Shown here: positions 44,290-57,300 of the stretch, piece after piece
Layout: every line of letters starts with the position of its first letter
Numbering within the stretch: position 1 is the first letter of the stretch
Origin: Daucus carota subsp. sativus
Taxonomy: Eukaryota > Streptophyta > Magnoliopsida > Apiales > Apiaceae
Length of the DNA stretch: 64,000 bases
Direction of reading: 5' to 3'
Assembly: GCF_001625215.2 (NCBI RefSeq)
Contig: NC_030382.2
Location: forward strand, 30,924,610-30,988,609
Program-made: the position numbers and the translations under genes
The notes under the pieces: model-generated
Seen by the model: the letters and a program-made list of their open reading frames with translations, nothing else
What the model was told of the DNA's origin: nothing
Databases searched by the model: none

Positions 44290-47200
44290 TTGCATGCTAG
44301 TTGGGTATATGGATCGGTTATAATGATCATGTGAAATTTTATATAAGAGGCTTGATATATAAGCTCTTCTTTCCTTTGCGGAGTTCGAGATCAAAATCTT
44401 GGACTATCTAAAATTGTTACTGTATTACAAAACATTATATAAAGGTGTTCTTACATTTGCTCAACTCAACCTCCAAGAGGTTAATTGGATGAGATTAAAA
44501 ATATTAATTAATTATATTTTAGAAATAATAAATTAATATTATTATTATTATTATTAAAATATCATGAATCACTTTGACAATATTTTTAATATATTTATAA
44601 AACGTTGGTTAGGATAATGTTAAACCTGTCTTAGAGTATCTCGAGCAGTATACAAGTGATGTTATTAAAAAAAAATTAATTTTTAGGAAATGAAGACTCT
44701 ATTTTTGAACTAAAACTCGAATAATAATCCCTATTTTTGTTCCTCATTATTATCTATTTATGTATATTAACTTTAGACAAAAAAAGACCAATAAAATTGC
44801 TGTGAAATTACCACTATACTCTTGTTTAACAAAAAATTACAAAAAATCATCACTTCATATTAAATGCAAAAATTAATTTACTCTAAGATCATAACCATTC
44901 AGCTACATTTGTGACATTATTACCAAAATCTTAATGAATAAATAAAAAGCGTTTTTGTTTTTTATTATGAATTTTAAATAACATAATGCAGATTAATATT
45001 GTGATTATCCTACTTCTATATATCAAAAGAGGACTATGATTAAAAGAACGTATAAAATGATCAGAAAATTATTACTTTACCCTTATTTAATAAAAAAATA
45101 AGAGATATTAATTAATGTTAAATATAGATAGATATTGATATTGTATGACCTCTTAAACTAGGCGGCACTTCCCATTATATTATATTTATATTTTTTATTT
45201 ATTATATTGTGTAAATGATTAATTTGATTAATGTTATATATATAACATATATATATATAATAAAATTTATTTATTTTATCTCTAACCGACTCGAGTTCGA
45301 GTTTAAAATCGAATTAAAATACTAATAAAACTCTACTCAAGTTTCTTAACAAACTTTTTGTTGTTCGAACTGGACGATGAACCGAGTTGAGTTTTTAATA
45401 AATAATTATGTTTGCTTATGGTTCTAATATATGTTATCCGTTTTTTAGACATATTCATTAAAAATAATCTCAAATCCATCGACTCGTCGAGTAAATCATT
45501 TCAATATTTGTTGATGGTCAAGGACGATGACACGGACATGCAATCATTTTCTTCACAAAAAAATACAAAGAAAAAGTATTGAAAGATCACAACTTTCCTA
45601 TAAATTATAAATAGATGTGAATATTAAATAAAATGTGGTCACTGTATTGGTACGAAGACCTATCATCGATGCAAAAAGTATTGAAAGATCGTATAGACAT
45701 CCTATAAAAAAAAGACGTATAAATATGACATTTGAACCTTCATGATAGAATGACATAAGCGTTTAGAGACATGTCTCTTATTTAATTTTAAAATTCCACC
45801 TCAACTTGAAAGAGAATTATCCCAACCATAAAATTCTGTATTTATTTTCTAAGTCTGAAATTAACAATTAATCCGATACTTCAATAAATAAGAACATAAA
45901 AGTGGGTACATGCATGTGACGCTGAATATAACTTTCATTTTCTAATGTTGAACGTCATCAAACATTTTTTTGTCTAAACTATTTATATATTTTATCAATA
46001 ATTTGACATCGTTTACTATTTTCAATGACACAAATATATAAAATATGAATATGTTAGTAAATATTTTTAAAAATAAAAGAAATTTATTAAATCTAAATTT
46101 AAAATTATTAAATAAAATAACAAACTTAGAATGTGATTTAAATCAGAGACTCGTGCCTTGCACAGATTTTACGTATTAATTTAAAACAAGGAAATAATAT
46201 ATGAAAAAAAATGCGCAAAAGATGGAAGATGGATATCTAAGTATTAAGAAAATAGATAAATAACAGGTTAGTCGTCATCTATTCATAAGAATCAAAAAAT
46301 GGATACTTAATATTTAAAAAATGATAAGAACTTTGTTGGAATAGATTTTTATAACAAGTCTCTTAAAATTATACTCCCTCTGTCTCTTTCATTTCTTTTC
46401 AATTCGCATATAAAATATAGTTTCATAACTTATTTTGTTTACGAGAGTATTAGAATGCGTGTCGAGACTCCGTCTGTCAATGTAAATAAATGAGGGGATG
46501 GAGGGGTAAAGATATCGTATAACCAAACTTGACATGAGCGCACTGCGCATGACAGACATTAGGCTTTAGTAACCTTCACCGTCCATTCTTCTTGTGGTTA
46601 AAAATCGTGCTAATCGTGCTTTTATGTGAAAAGCTGTTTACATAGGAGGCCTTAATTTAAAAAGCAAACATTGTCAAGGTGGTACGAAAATCGAAATTAA
46701 AATTAATTGATTGATCTATTTTTAGGATTTATTATAAAATTTATAAAATAAAAAAATTGATGTATTTGAGATTTTTAAATTTAAATCAAAAGAATAAGGG
46801 TAGCATTCAACATCAAGGATCAAGAGCTCATTTTTCTTTATTTTTTTGGTAAGATAAGAAATTGGTTTGGTTTTGATTTTTTATATTATTACTAATCTAA
46901 ATATTAATATATATAATGGAGATTGTTTCATAAGTAATTAAATAAATATATTGGAAATCATGAATATCTACCACTAACTTATGACAAAATTCCTAATTTT
47001 TTGATATGCTAAGAAAGATACTCGAAAGAATTTGTGATGTACCGCGTAGAAACAAACTTTATTGTTCATATAATCTAGAAAGGCTAAAACAAATTACGCA
47101 CTACTATCAATCTCATAACCACATGGAAAGATTAATTGACTTTGTAGAAACAACAATCACGTAACATATTGGGATGTCCGCATACCCTAGTTAATTCAAC

Positions 47201-47367
47201 TATCTGTACAAGCATTGATGCAATAAGCACAATCAAAATTAACACATCTCCATAACTCAAAATTGTATAATCGTCATATAATGTTCATGACTTCAAAACT
47301 ACCATCTAGCAAGAAAGGTTTAGAATGATTAAACAAGCAAGAATCATGAGGAGATAAGATACAATAC
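44290..47367. other. Long AT-rich intergenic stretch
   Basis: I saw no gene. It holds simple AT repeats (for example ATTATTATT near 44535 and TATATATATA near 45240) and one Stowaway-like MITE at 46374-46506. Confidence 0.45.
46374..46506. mobile_element. Short Stowaway-like MITE
   Basis: The 133-bp element has ends CTCCCTCTGTCTCTTTCATT and, inward from the right, CCCCTCCATCCCCTCATTTA. TA lies on both sides (46372-46373, 46507-46508). It is a diverged copy of the family also seen at 1423 and 13884. Confidence 0.55.
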
Positions 47368-47373
47368 AATGTG

Positions 47374-48058
47374 GGTGTTTGTTTCCGGCTTTTAAGCCGG
47401 GCTTCTGGTTTATAAGTTACAAGCACTTATTTGTACCGTTTGTGTAAAAAGTCAAGAAGCACTTAGGGGTTGTTTGGGTGGAGAGAGGGTATGGGTTTGG
47501 AATGAGGAATCGGGTTGAGATGGTATGGATTTGAGGTATCATTTCTGATATCAGGTGTTTGGTTGAGTGGTGGAATAAATATGATGGAATTATAATATTT
47601 ATTAGTTATTAGTTGTAATTACTTTAAAATATCATTAAATTAATACTTATATACATTTTTGAGTCATTAATTTCATTTTGTATTAATAATTTACATGAAA
47701 TGATATAAATAGTAATGAAATAAAATTTGATTCTAGAAACCCATGTTTCATACCCACCTCCCCCCTTGAGTATGAAAATCTCATACCTTGTGGGTTTGAG
47801 GAATGGGGTTGATAAAAGAAAATTTTCAACCAAACACCAGGTATTGGTTTGCAATGAACAAAACCCATACCCGATACCAGAGAAGCCCCAACCAAACGAC
47901 CCCTTGTAGAAAGCTAGGAATGCTAGCTTTTGTTTGAGGACTTCTGCTTATTTTCCAAACACTTTAATCACTTATAAGTCTTAACTTGCTTCCAACTTCT
48001 ACTCCACTTTTTTATTTTAAGCAAAAAGCACTTATTTTAACCTCACCCAAACGGCCCC
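47374..48058. mobile_element. Outer MITE, split by a second element
   Basis: The ends GGTGTTTGTTTCCGGC and, inward from the right, GGGGCCGTTTGGGTGAGG are flanked by AATGTG on both sides (47368-47373, 48059-48064). Arm sequences (ACAAGCACTTATTT, AAGCACTT, AAAGCACTTATTTTAA) are interrupted by the 438-bp element at 47466-47903. Without that insert the outer element is about 247 bp. Confidence 0.6.
47466..47903. mobile_element. Inner PIF/Harbinger-like MITE (nested)
   Basis: The inverted ends are GGGGTTGTTTGGGTGGAG and, inward from the right, GGGGTCGTTTGGTTGGGGC. TTA precedes and TTG follows, a nearly intact 3-bp duplication. GGTATGGGTTTG-type segments near the left are mirrored by CAAAACCCATACC near the right. 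There is no coding potential. Confidence 0.65.
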
Positions 48059-48064
48059 AATGTG

Positions 48065-51000
48065 TTGAGGTAAAAAAATTATCCCTATGTTGTTGATCTT
48101 GCAATCTCCAAGTACAAGTTCTTGCTCCTCCTTTTAGCTTTTCCTCGTGGTGACTATCTCGTAAATAATACATATGTAATATTCTATCTAATAATATCTA
48201 ATACAAAAGCATTTTATTCTGATAGGATTATATACGGGAATTTCAAAACTGAATATATTGAATCATCTTCGTGTGAGTTGTTAAATCGACCAAATCCGAC
48301 TTCTAAAACTTCCGATATGATCCAAACAATAATTCTTACGCGGTTACTCAACAAATCCAAATTTCCTTTTAATTTGTTCTAAATCTGTTTTAATTAAAAT
48401 TCCATGCCACCAATAATAAAATATTAAAATCTAAATAATAAATATCTAATTAAGATTACAACTAATATAAAAATAACAATCATCTAAAATATATACTTCA
48501 TAAAAAATCCAATTTGCTTTGTGCATATATAACTCAAATGACAACTTAAGAGCATCTTCAACCATGAATAATCTTCAGCTAAAAACTTAGTTGACATGCC
48601 AAAAATAAAAAATATATCTAAATTGTTCAAAAAATATGCACTCCAACCATATCTACCCTTGTTTATAATTATAGCCAACCTCTTGTGAATGCTTATATTT
48701 GTCGATCCACTAGTGTAAGAAATCTGTAAGAAGATTACACAATTATTACCACATCAAAATGATATATTCTATTTGTAACAATTTTGATTCTAAAATATTA
48801 CTCCTTATGTCTCTCTCATTTCTTTCTTTATTTTTTTTTGCATTACTCAACATGCATTTTAAGATGACTATAAACATAGTTTCATAACGTTTTTTACAAA
48901 AAAAAAAAATTATATAAAAATTTAGATATTATATTTTTATTCAGAAGAAAATAGATTCAAAATAATTATTAAATTATGTTTTATAACAGTATTAAAATGT
49001 GTGTCGAGTCCCCATACCCTAATGTAAACAACGAGGAGGAGGTAATAACAAATTTTAAACTATAACCAACTAATATAGTTAATACAATCGAAACAAAATG
49101 TCCTACCAAATTTAACAAATTTTATATAAAATCATAATGTTCCAATTTAGTCTACCTATTATCGTTAACCTTGGAGACTCTAAAAATGTGAAAATGAATA
49201 CATGTGGGTGTCGCACTCACGCTGTGTTGTGGGCGATGCGGAATATTTGAAAATAACTGAGCTGGGGAATCATTTTATATTTTACATGTGTTCGTATTTG
49301 TCGTTACGTATATTGTATGTATACACACTGCCACGATACTCCAGACCTCCTCCACATAGCAATATAAAAAGCATCATGCCCAGGGTAAGCTCATTTTCTA
49401 ATCATCACGTGTGCTATAACTTATGTTATGTCATGTCTTATGACTTCACGCGGCCACTGAAAATTAGTCTCACTTCTGCATAAGGTATCCTCTGATCTTA
49501 TCGTAACAATAGTAATTCCGACATTTCGGTAAAATATAATTTTATAATATTTCTTTAAAATAAATGTTTGATGTTTAAATTTTTATTCAAATACAGCTAA
49601 AAAAATATTATGAATTTATATCTTATAAAAACTTTCAAGTTTGTGCAAACATAACACACGAGAGAGAGAAGTATTTTATTTTTTACTCTTTATATAAATG
49701 TAGTTTAGCATACAGTATATTCTTATCTTTCTCTAGTATTATTAAATATGTGCCCAGAAAGAAAGACTTAGGTGGATCGAGGAGTATGATTAAGGCTGCA
49801 CATTCCTTTATTTATTGGATTACAAATTGTTATTGTATGTTTCTGTGGAATAAATCCTTTTTTTGTATCAAAAGTATATCTTAAAAGCTGGAGTTGTAAG
49901 CAATTAAACATGGCCACCCTGTCATCATCAGGAGAAGTAGTTGTCAGTTGTCACACTTTGTATTGCAATCCGTGGAGCTGTTAGAAATTTTGTACCGATT
50001 ATTGGAAATAAATAAATTATATAATAACATACAGATATGCCATAGGGAATTTATCGCCTATGCTATTTTTTTGACATATTTAATATAAAAATACGGTTCC
50101 TTTTAAATCATTACAAATATACTATTTTGTTTAAAAAAAACACATAAACAATTGCATTTATACGTACTAGACTTAGTACGTATAATGTATAAATATAATT
50201 ACTAATTAATTTATCAAATATGGAATAAATCGAAACAAGCATAATAGAAAACAAGGATAGAAGTGCGGGATAACGGAAAACTTTTATTATTTTACTATAA
50301 ATACAGTAATGTTTTTTCACAATAATTTTTTAGATTGATTTTTATTTCATTCCGCGAAAGGAATAATACATTTTTTTATCTTTATATTTGAAAACTAGGA
50401 GCAAGACATTTTTGTTTTTTAGTTGGATTCGCAAATATGACACGATTTTCTTATTTTGGCCGGTTGGTACTTTGAGAATAGTATAAAATGATTGTAAGTA
50501 CAGACTTTATAAAAGCAGCGTTTTAAATAATGAAAGGAAAAAGCAGCACCAAAAAAGTTACACTCTGCAGTGGCATAGTGCCGCTCACATATGGGCAAAT
50601 ATTGTGGACATGGTGGTCGGTACGGGCCACTTCATATAGCTTTCACTATTGCACTCGCTAAAAATCATTGAAATTATGCATTCTTCTTTCCAAAAGAGTT
50701 TTTTAGGGTAAATATGCTAAAATGTCAATGTAGTGTACTGATTTCAGTTAAATCATTCACATGCTGAAATTGTACAATATTTTTCACATATATTTTCACC
50801 ATTCATACCGTGTTTTTTATATAAATGAAATAATTCAATAATAAAAAATTATACGACATCTACATAAATAGTCACGGTCGAAAAACAAAATTCAAAAATA
50901 ATCATTGATAAATTCATTTTTCTTACAGATAAAATCACGTAATATGAAAGATAATATTTAATCATGTTTCATCATTTGACTTTGACTGAGAATGCAATCT

Positions 51001-51070
51001 TTTAACAATTTTTATTACTAAATCAATACTCATGTGCTTAACTTCCAGCTCACTCTTCATACATATACTT
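48065..51070. other. Intergenic, no gene recognised
   Basis: It holds one Stowaway-like MITE (48801-49042), with a CATCTTCAACCATG MITE-type end near 48552. The rest is AT-rich with no exon-like segment on either strand. Confidence 0.45.
48801..49042. mobile_element. Stowaway-like MITE
   Basis: The left end is CTCCTTATGTCTCTCTCATT; the right end, read inward, is CCTCCTCCTCGTTGTTTACA. TA lies on each side. The GTGTCGAG motif near 49003 is shared with copies at 14083 and 46460. Confidence 0.5.
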
Positions 51071-51078
51071 GTTACCGG

Positions 51079-52052
51079 TAGGGATGGGCATTCACTCCGC
51101 CCCGCTCGACTCCGATCCGATCCCCACCCCATTCGAGTCGAAGATTCGGGGAATTTTACAGGGTGGAGATCGGGAAAAGTTTTATAAAAAATTCGGGGAT
51201 CGGGTCGTGGGTCGGGGATTGGTGTCTCCCCGCCCCGACCCCCGACCCCCGACCCCGATTGTGTATATATATAAATAATAATATATTTATATATATTATA
51301 CTAAATATATTATGAAAAATAGATAACTTTATAATATAATTAAATTTAGAAAATGATCTTTATTTTTATTGATTGATTATAAATATATTTTAATATAATA
51401 TATTTTAAATTGTCGTTTATTTATATTATAAATCAATTTTGATATGATTTGATATTGAAAATATAAAATATTATTATTTTATTAGTATAGGGTCGCGCTC
51501 AAGAGATAACCAGTCCTTAAAATGGAACCATAGAACCACTAAGGTTCTGCTCTAGAATTCTAAATTTTAAATAGATTTTTAGGATCTAAATCTAAATACA
51601 TGTTTTTTTCATATTTTTTCATCGTTGTTTGTGTTCAAAAATAATTTTAAAATATAATACATAGATAGTGACATTTTTTTGCATGTGAAATTCTGCTGCA
51701 GAACCCTAACTAATACTTAAGTTCTGTTGCAGAACCTTACCTAATAAGGTAAGGTTCTATGGTTCTGTCTCTAATGCTTCTCTTTTGAACATGACCCGTT
51801 GGTATATTAGAAGTTAGTAGTTTGTTTTTATATTAAAAAGTATATTATATATTATAAAATTATTATTATTTTATTAAAAATTAATATTCTCCGAATTCCC
51901 GCGGGGATCCTCGTTCCCCGTTCGAGGCGGGGATCGGAGAGGAAAATAATCTCCATCGGGGTTCGGGCGGGGTTGGAGATGAGTATTGAATTCGGAGATC
52001 GAGGTCGGAGATAGTACTCTCCGACCCCGAAGTGCCCCCGTACCCATCTCTA
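51079..52052. mobile_element. hAT-like element, 974 bp, itself carrying an insertion
   Basis: The ends are TAGGGATGGGCATTCAC and, inward from the right, TAGAGATGGGTACGGGG. The flanks GTTACCGG (51071-51078) and GTTACGGG (52053-52060) match at 7 of 8, the hAT duplication size. Both subterminal zones are GC-rich repeats of CCCCGACC and TCGGGG type. No transposase is present. A MULE-type MITE sits inside at 51490-51797. Confidence 0.75.
51490..51797. mobile_element. MULE-type MITE nested in the hAT element
   Basis: The inverted ends are GGGTCGCGCTCAAGAGA and GGGTCATGTTCAAAAGA. The 9-bp flanks ATTAGTATA and GTTGGTATA agree at 7 positions. The interior repeats GTTCTGCTGCAGAACC-like palindromic phrases. 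It must be younger than its host. Confidence 0.6.
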
Positions 52053-52465
52053 GTTACGGGACACAGGGAGTAATAATTTGAGATTAAAATACTCTTATTA
52101 ATCAGTGTGAACAACCGCGACAAAAGATTATGTATAAAATTACCCTACACAAGGTAGTTGAAATGTATCAGATAAAATAACACGAAAAATGATTACAGGT
52201 ACGAGATATCGTAAACATATGAATATATTAAAACACACACCATGTGTAATTGTGTGTGTACATGAAGTTTAAGAAACATCCTTAAATTATTGTTAGAAAC
52301 GCTGCATTCAATTCAATTGAATCGCGTAGCGATAAATGACATTTTGACAATGACTCGTTTCATATGGAGTCGTATAATTCCAATTAAACCCCCCTTCAGA
52401 AGTGCCTGGACTACACTCCTTTAGTCACGTTATTTAGTCCCGAGGGTAGTTTTGTAAACAAGGTC

Positions 52466-52473
52466 TATATATA
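52466..52473 (+). promoter_or_regulatory. TATA box of the lipase gene
   Basis: TATATATA within GGTCTATATATACCCC, followed by a TCTCTCTCTCTT leader, stands 112-119 bp before the ATG at 52585. Confidence 0.6.
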
Positions 52474-52584
52474 CCCCCTCTTAATTCATCCAAACCAACT
52501 TGCTCTAGTCTCTGCACATAAATCTCTCTCTCTCTTATTCTCTCTGAATCTTCTTGTTTCTTCACTTCTCGCAAAAAGAAAAAG

Positions 52585-54171
52585 ATGCAGATGGGTTTGA
52601 CGCTGCCGATTCAAAACATGAATATTATTTCGACCCGGAGTTCAAGAATTGTTAATAATGTGAGTTGTTCATCAGTTAAGACCATATCAACAACAAAAGT
52701 GACCCGGAAACATTTATCAAGTCTTGAGAAACTGCTTCAAATAGAACCTGAGCTTAGCCCACAAGAAGCTAATGTTGAAGATGTAAGGGTTGTGAAGAAA
52801 AAATCAAGCGAAGAAAATAGAGGAAGAGGTCTTCTGGAAGGACTTAACCTAGCCAGCATTTGGCCAGAGTCTAGAGCTGCCGAGGAGGTTTCTCCTCGGC
52901 AGCTTGTGAGACTAAAGAGGATGTTATCCAAGACCGGGGAGTTTTCTCCCCGGAACAATCTTGGTTCCAAATGGAAAGAATATCACGGGAGTAATAATTG
53001 GTCAGGATTACTTGATCCGTTGGATGAGAATCTCCGGAGAGAGATGGTTAGGTACGGGGAGTTTATTCAAGCTGCGTACCATTGTTTTCATTCTAACCCG
53101 TCAACAAATGATGCTCCACTGGATCGCCATGTGGCGGTCCCCGATAAAGCTTACAAGGTGACAAAGAATTTGTACGCCACGTCATCGGTTGGATTGCCCA
53201 AGTGGTTGGATAATGTGGCTCCGGATCTCGCGTGGATGACGCAGAGATCCAGCTGCGTTGGCTACGTGGCGGTTTGCGAGGATCAGAGGGAGATCGCACG
53301 GATGGGGAGGAGGGATATTGTGATCGCGCTTCGCGGAACTTCCACGTGTCTCGAATGGGCAGAAAATATGAGAGATATGCTTGTGGAAATTCCGGGTCAG
53401 GAAGGAATCGAAAGTGAAGCTAATGGTGTCAAATCGGTTTCCAAAGTGGAGTGTGGTTTTTTGAGTCTTTACAAAACGGCTGGACCTCAGATGCCGAGTT
53501 TGTCCGAATCGGTTGTTACCGAAATTCGAAGACTCGTCGAGATGTACAAAGATGAAAGCATTAGTATTACTATCACCGGGCACAGTCTGGGCGCGGCTCT
53601 GGCTTTATTGGTGGCCGATGAAATTAGTTCATCGGCCACCAATATGCCTCCAATTGCGGTTTTTTCCTTTGGGGGTCCCCGTGTAGGCAACAGGGGATTT
53701 GCGAATCGTTTGGATTCGAAAAACGTTAAAGTGTTACGTATTGTGAACTCGCAGGATGTAATTACTAGAGTTCCTGGTATGTTTGTGAGCGAAGAATTGG
53801 ACAAGAAGCTGAGAGACTCAGGCACGGCGACTAAAGTGCTTGACATGCTTGACAACACCATGCCTTGGGCGTACTCACACGTTGGGACCGAGTTACGAGT
53901 TGATACGAAGATGTCACCGTTTTTGAGGCCTGATGCTGATGTCGCGTGTTGCCATGATTTAGAGGCGTATTTGCACTTGGTAGATGGTTTTTTGGCATCG
54001 AATTCTCCGTATAGATCGAATGCCAAGAGAAGTTTAGTGAAGTTGTTAGATGAACAAAATGCAAATGTAAAAAAGTTGTATACAAACAAGGCAAACGCTT
54101 TGACATTGAACCTGAATCCCCAAAGGGAGATTCTGCACATGTCAAGTTGTTTACCTAGTCCATCATCTTAA
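52585..54171 (+). CDS. Class 3 lipase, phospholipase A1-I gamma type, probably chloroplastic
   Basis: This is an intronless gene for 528 residues. It belongs to the DAD1/PLA1-I family, which hydrolyses the sn-1 acyl chain of phospho- and galactolipids. Some members feed linolenate into jasmonate synthesis. The first ~55 residues (Ser/Thr-rich with Arg/Lys, few acidic) look like a plastid transit peptide. Then come [19 protein letters not shown] and [43 protein letters not shown], characteristic of the I gamma subgroup. The catalytic Ser is S334 in GHSLGAAL. The Asp is D391 in [11 protein letters not shown], and the His is in [15 protein letters not shown] (H457 or H464). Two candidate starts (MQMG and the next Met) lie only two codons apart. 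The gene is convergent with the pectate lyase, with stop codons about 130 bp apart. Confidence 0.95.
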   Translation: MQMGLTLPIQNMNIISTRSSRIVNNVSCSSVKTISTTKVTRKHLSSLEKLLQIEPELSPQEANVEDVRVVKKKSSEENRGRGLLEGLNLASIWPESRAAEEVSPRQLVRLKRMLSKTGEFSPRNNLGSKWKEYHGSNNWSGLLDPLDENLRREMVRYGEFIQAAYHCFHSNPSTNDAPLDRHVAVPDKAYKVTKNLYATSSVGLPKWLDNVAPDLAWMTQRSSCVGYVAVCEDQREIARMGRRDIVIALRGTSTCLEWAENMRDMLVEIPGQEGIESEANGVKSVSKVECGFLSLYKTAGPQMPSLSESVVTEIRRLVEMYKDESISITITGHSLGAALALLVADEISSSATNMPPIAVFSFGGPRVGNRGFANRLDSKNVKVLRIVNSQDVITRVPGMFVSEELDKKLRDSGTATKVLDMLDNTMPWAYSHVGTELRVDTKMSPFLRPDADVACCHDLEAYLHLVDGFLASNSPYRSNAKRSLVKLLDEQNANVKKLYTNKANALTLNLNPQREILHMSSCLPSPSS

Positions 54172-54301
54172 TAAACATTTGTTAATATGAAAATACTCCT
54201 GCAAAACCAAGCTATATTTCTCTAATTCAGGATATCCATCGACGTCGCATCATTTGAGAACAATTTGTGATACATAATAGTACTTTCTATTAGATTAGTT
54301 G

Positions 54302-56329
54302 CTATGGAAGTGCTAATGCTGCAATATTGCCGGAGATCATCTCCAATGCTGATATGACCAGTAGAGACATGAATATGTTTGCAGCAGATAATAGTTGTTT
54401 GCCGCTGCTTCCAAAAGCAATGCCACCGCTCCCATAACTTATGCCCTCGCCACCTGATCCGTAGTTCCCAAAAGTCGGGTCGCCACCACTCCCATTTTCA
54501 TCTGGATTTGTTCGACTGTTCTGTGATGTATGGTCACCGTTGTCCCTGTTCAAGCAGATAATTTCTCACATCAAGATTTAAACTTTATTAACTCACAGAA
54601 GCTATCAAGCTAATTAAATCCTTTGAACTTGTAGATGAAACGCTGCAGAAAAATCACAGAAGCTACTGTCGTCGTAAGTTTTACCACCAAGTACTTCTGT
54701 ATACTAAAACACACTCAAAATACTGAATATGTACTGATAAAAATTACCCTCATTTCAAGAATCCCTAAGATATCTCTTTTATAAATCTGTACCTTGGGCC
54801 ACCGAGGACACCAGCATTGGAAGTGAGCCTGTCGATCATAGCAGCAGACTTGGGCTCAGCACCAGAGTCCTTGAAATACAGATTGTTTAGACCTTGACCT
54901 GAGGGGAGAAAGTATGCTCCATTTACCATCAGGTCCCCTTCTGATATCCACTCCCACCCTGCCCAATCTCCCTTGTCCGCGTCCAGCCTTTTAGTCACCT
55001 TGAAATGATTCAAGAAAATTCATAATTAAAAGGAAATATCCAGTTTAATTAACAGAATTTTAAAAATAAATCATAATTAAGTGTGATACCTGTTTGGAGG
55101 AGTCATCATTTGGTGCAACATAGCGATTGCCCTGACTAATGATTGTGGGAGCAGCACTACCACCAATTGCATACATCTTCCACTCCGTATAATCATTGTT
55201 CACAACATGAAAGTAACCATGTCTACACCGAGGCATACGTTGAACTAACTGAACTCCGAAATGGTTAAATGCTATAGTCACCTGCAAAAGATTTTTTTTT
55301 TTTTTTACATTAATACAAATCCGCCAGCATTACTAAGTTAGAGCACAAGTATTATCTGGAACTGATAGGACTCGGTTACCTGCATACCCTTATCAAGCAT
55401 GTAGTTATCACTGTGACCCAACAACATCACTTTGTCATGGTGCGAAAAATAATTGTTTGAAATCGTTACAGCTGTAGATCCCTCCGTGACATCAATCAAA
55501 CCATCTGTGCAACGTGAAACAGCACAATGATCAACCCAAATATCCCTAGAATGGTGAATGCTTATCCCATCGCCATCTGATTTGCCTTTATGTTCTACTT
55601 GAGTTGGACTTAACCGTATATCGCCACTACCAGATGGAACACAATTGTAAACATGGATATTGTGAATAATAACATTGCTGACATCTTGAACTGTAATGCA
55701 ACCCTTTCCTGTAATGTACACACTAGCACCGCGACCATCAATGGTCTTAAAGCTACTAACAATGAGCTGATGGGATAGCTTGATTTGCATATTAGCTGAG
55801 AAGATGATCCAGAGGGGCTCAACTTGGATGACTGCAAAACGCAGGGTGCCTGGTTGTGGATTCGCCACATTGTTGTCAGAAGAGTCAGTTACGACGTAGA
55901 TCTGTCCCCCCTTGCCTCCAATGGCTCCCTGACCAAAGCCTATGGAGCAGTCAGCAAGGCGCTGGCGGTCATTGCCCCAGTTCGGGTCACATTGCCAGCA
56001 ATCATCAATTGGGTTCCCGGTGGTGCAGGATAGTTGGTCATTTAACTCCACATTGGAGGCGGAAGTAAGTATTCTCCTGCATAGCAAGAAAAACAAGAAC
56101 ATTATGCTTATGATGAAAAAATTGAGTGCTGTGGCAAACCAAGAACCAAAAAACGCAAACTAAAACACGTTAATTGGCAATGTCGTGCTGACCTTTGAAC
56201 TTCTTGCACAACAGCTTCAGGGTTGGGATGCTGATAAGAGAGGGTGAGATTATTCGCAGCAGCTTCAATTAAAAGAAAAGGACATATTAGAAGAGGAAAC
56301 AACGGAAAAATGCAGATCAGAGGAATCAT
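54302..56329 (-). CDS. Pectate lyase (PL1) with predicted GPI-anchor tail, PMR6-like
   Basis: Exons on the minus strand are 56329-56193, 56076-55380, 55281-55090, 54998-54793 and 54545-54302, with phases closing to 491 residues. The enzyme cleaves de-esterified pectin by Ca-dependent beta-elimination in the cell wall. A signal peptide spans about 1-25. The PL1 domain has [14 protein letters not shown] and [16 protein letters not shown] near its N-terminus, the Ca-binding region [18 protein letters not shown], and the catalytic RxPxxR motif at R293-R298 (RMPRCR). After the domain comes a Gly/Ser-rich linker (about 425-460) and a hydrophobic C-terminus ([23 protein letters not shown]), the layout of a GPI-anchor signal. 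Among Arabidopsis pectate lyases this tail and the [11 protein letters not shown] variant point to PMR6, whose loss gives powdery mildew resistance. TATATAAA at 56368-56375 supports the start but implies a very short leader. Confidence 0.93.
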
Positions 56330-56367
56330 ACTTGAAGGAGGTACATAGCTTTAAAACACTGGGATGG

Positions 56368-56375
56368 TTTATATA
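56368..56375 (-). promoter_or_regulatory. TATA box of the pectate lyase gene
   Basis: TATATAAA on the minus strand begins 46 bp before the ATG. If used, the leader is only about 10-15 nt, so a start further upstream is possible. Confidence 0.4.
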
Positions 56376-56505
56376 GTATAATCCAGGAGAAATTACACAA
56401 AAAGAATCATTTAGGATTACAACATTATTAAATTCAAAACATAAAACTTTCTTGGAGGGATTTTGCATGATTGAACAACAAGGAAGACAGAAAATTAGCA
56501 TTCAC

Positions 56506-57300
56506 ACGAAAATCCCAGAGATAATTCATCACAGTTTATAATGAACACAAATAATATAGGGCTGTAGAAAAATGACAAGCTTACATAAAAGAAGAATATG
56601 AATATTTGAAGAAGAAGAAACCGAAAAGAATTGTGGGCTGAGACATCGACTCCATGACGTTGAGAGATGCAAATCATACTCAGCATTCTTAACTTGCCTG
56701 ATAATCTATTCTATATATCCATGGAAGAGTAAAGTCAGGAAATCATACTCAAAAAGTAAGAGTTAAGAAGAAAAGTGAAGATAAAATGAATATTTATCTT
56801 TTACTAGTGGGAAATAATTTCAGCTGCATCTCTGTTTTAAAAACAAGCTACAGAAGCTAAAAGAGCAGCTTCAGCTTGTTACTCCTATGTCACAGAGTTC
56901 AGCATCGTCCCTGATCAAGATCACCCCAGGTTAGAAGCCTGTGATGATCAATATAAACACTTTAGTAATCATATCGCACAAAAACAAGAATGCCTGCCTG
57001 CCTCTGTACATTAAACACTTTAGTACATTAATGACAATTTCATATCATCAAAATAGCCTCTTACATTTCTTTGCTTTTGACACTTGAAAATCTGGGGAGC
57101 AGGTGTAAGCGACCAAGTGCATCAAGTATATAAATGTTACACTCAAGCACAGAGCTGCAGCCTGTCACACAAAATTTTTAGCCTTTATACTTCAAAAACA
57201 TATTAATTGCAAGGCAACGTGAATCTGATTGGTGTGTGCCATCATATAACTTAATATTAAAAAGTAATTTTTGATGCTAGGATAGGATCATGTCTCTAAT
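56506..57300. repeat. Direct duplication, copy 1 (upstream of pectate lyase)
   Basis: This segment and 58541-59475 align along their length in the same orientation with few mismatches. Shared stretches include GAAGAAGAAGAAACCGAAAA, CTTGCCTGATAATCTATTCT and GCAACGTGAATCTGATTGGT. It begins about 175 bp upstream of the pectate-lyase ATG, in that gene's promoter region. There is no convincing protein-coding frame in it. Confidence 0.9.

Noticed and set aside
53487-54140. 217-codon antisense frame in the lipase gene
   Set aside because: It is the shadow of the strongly conserved lipase frame on the other strand.
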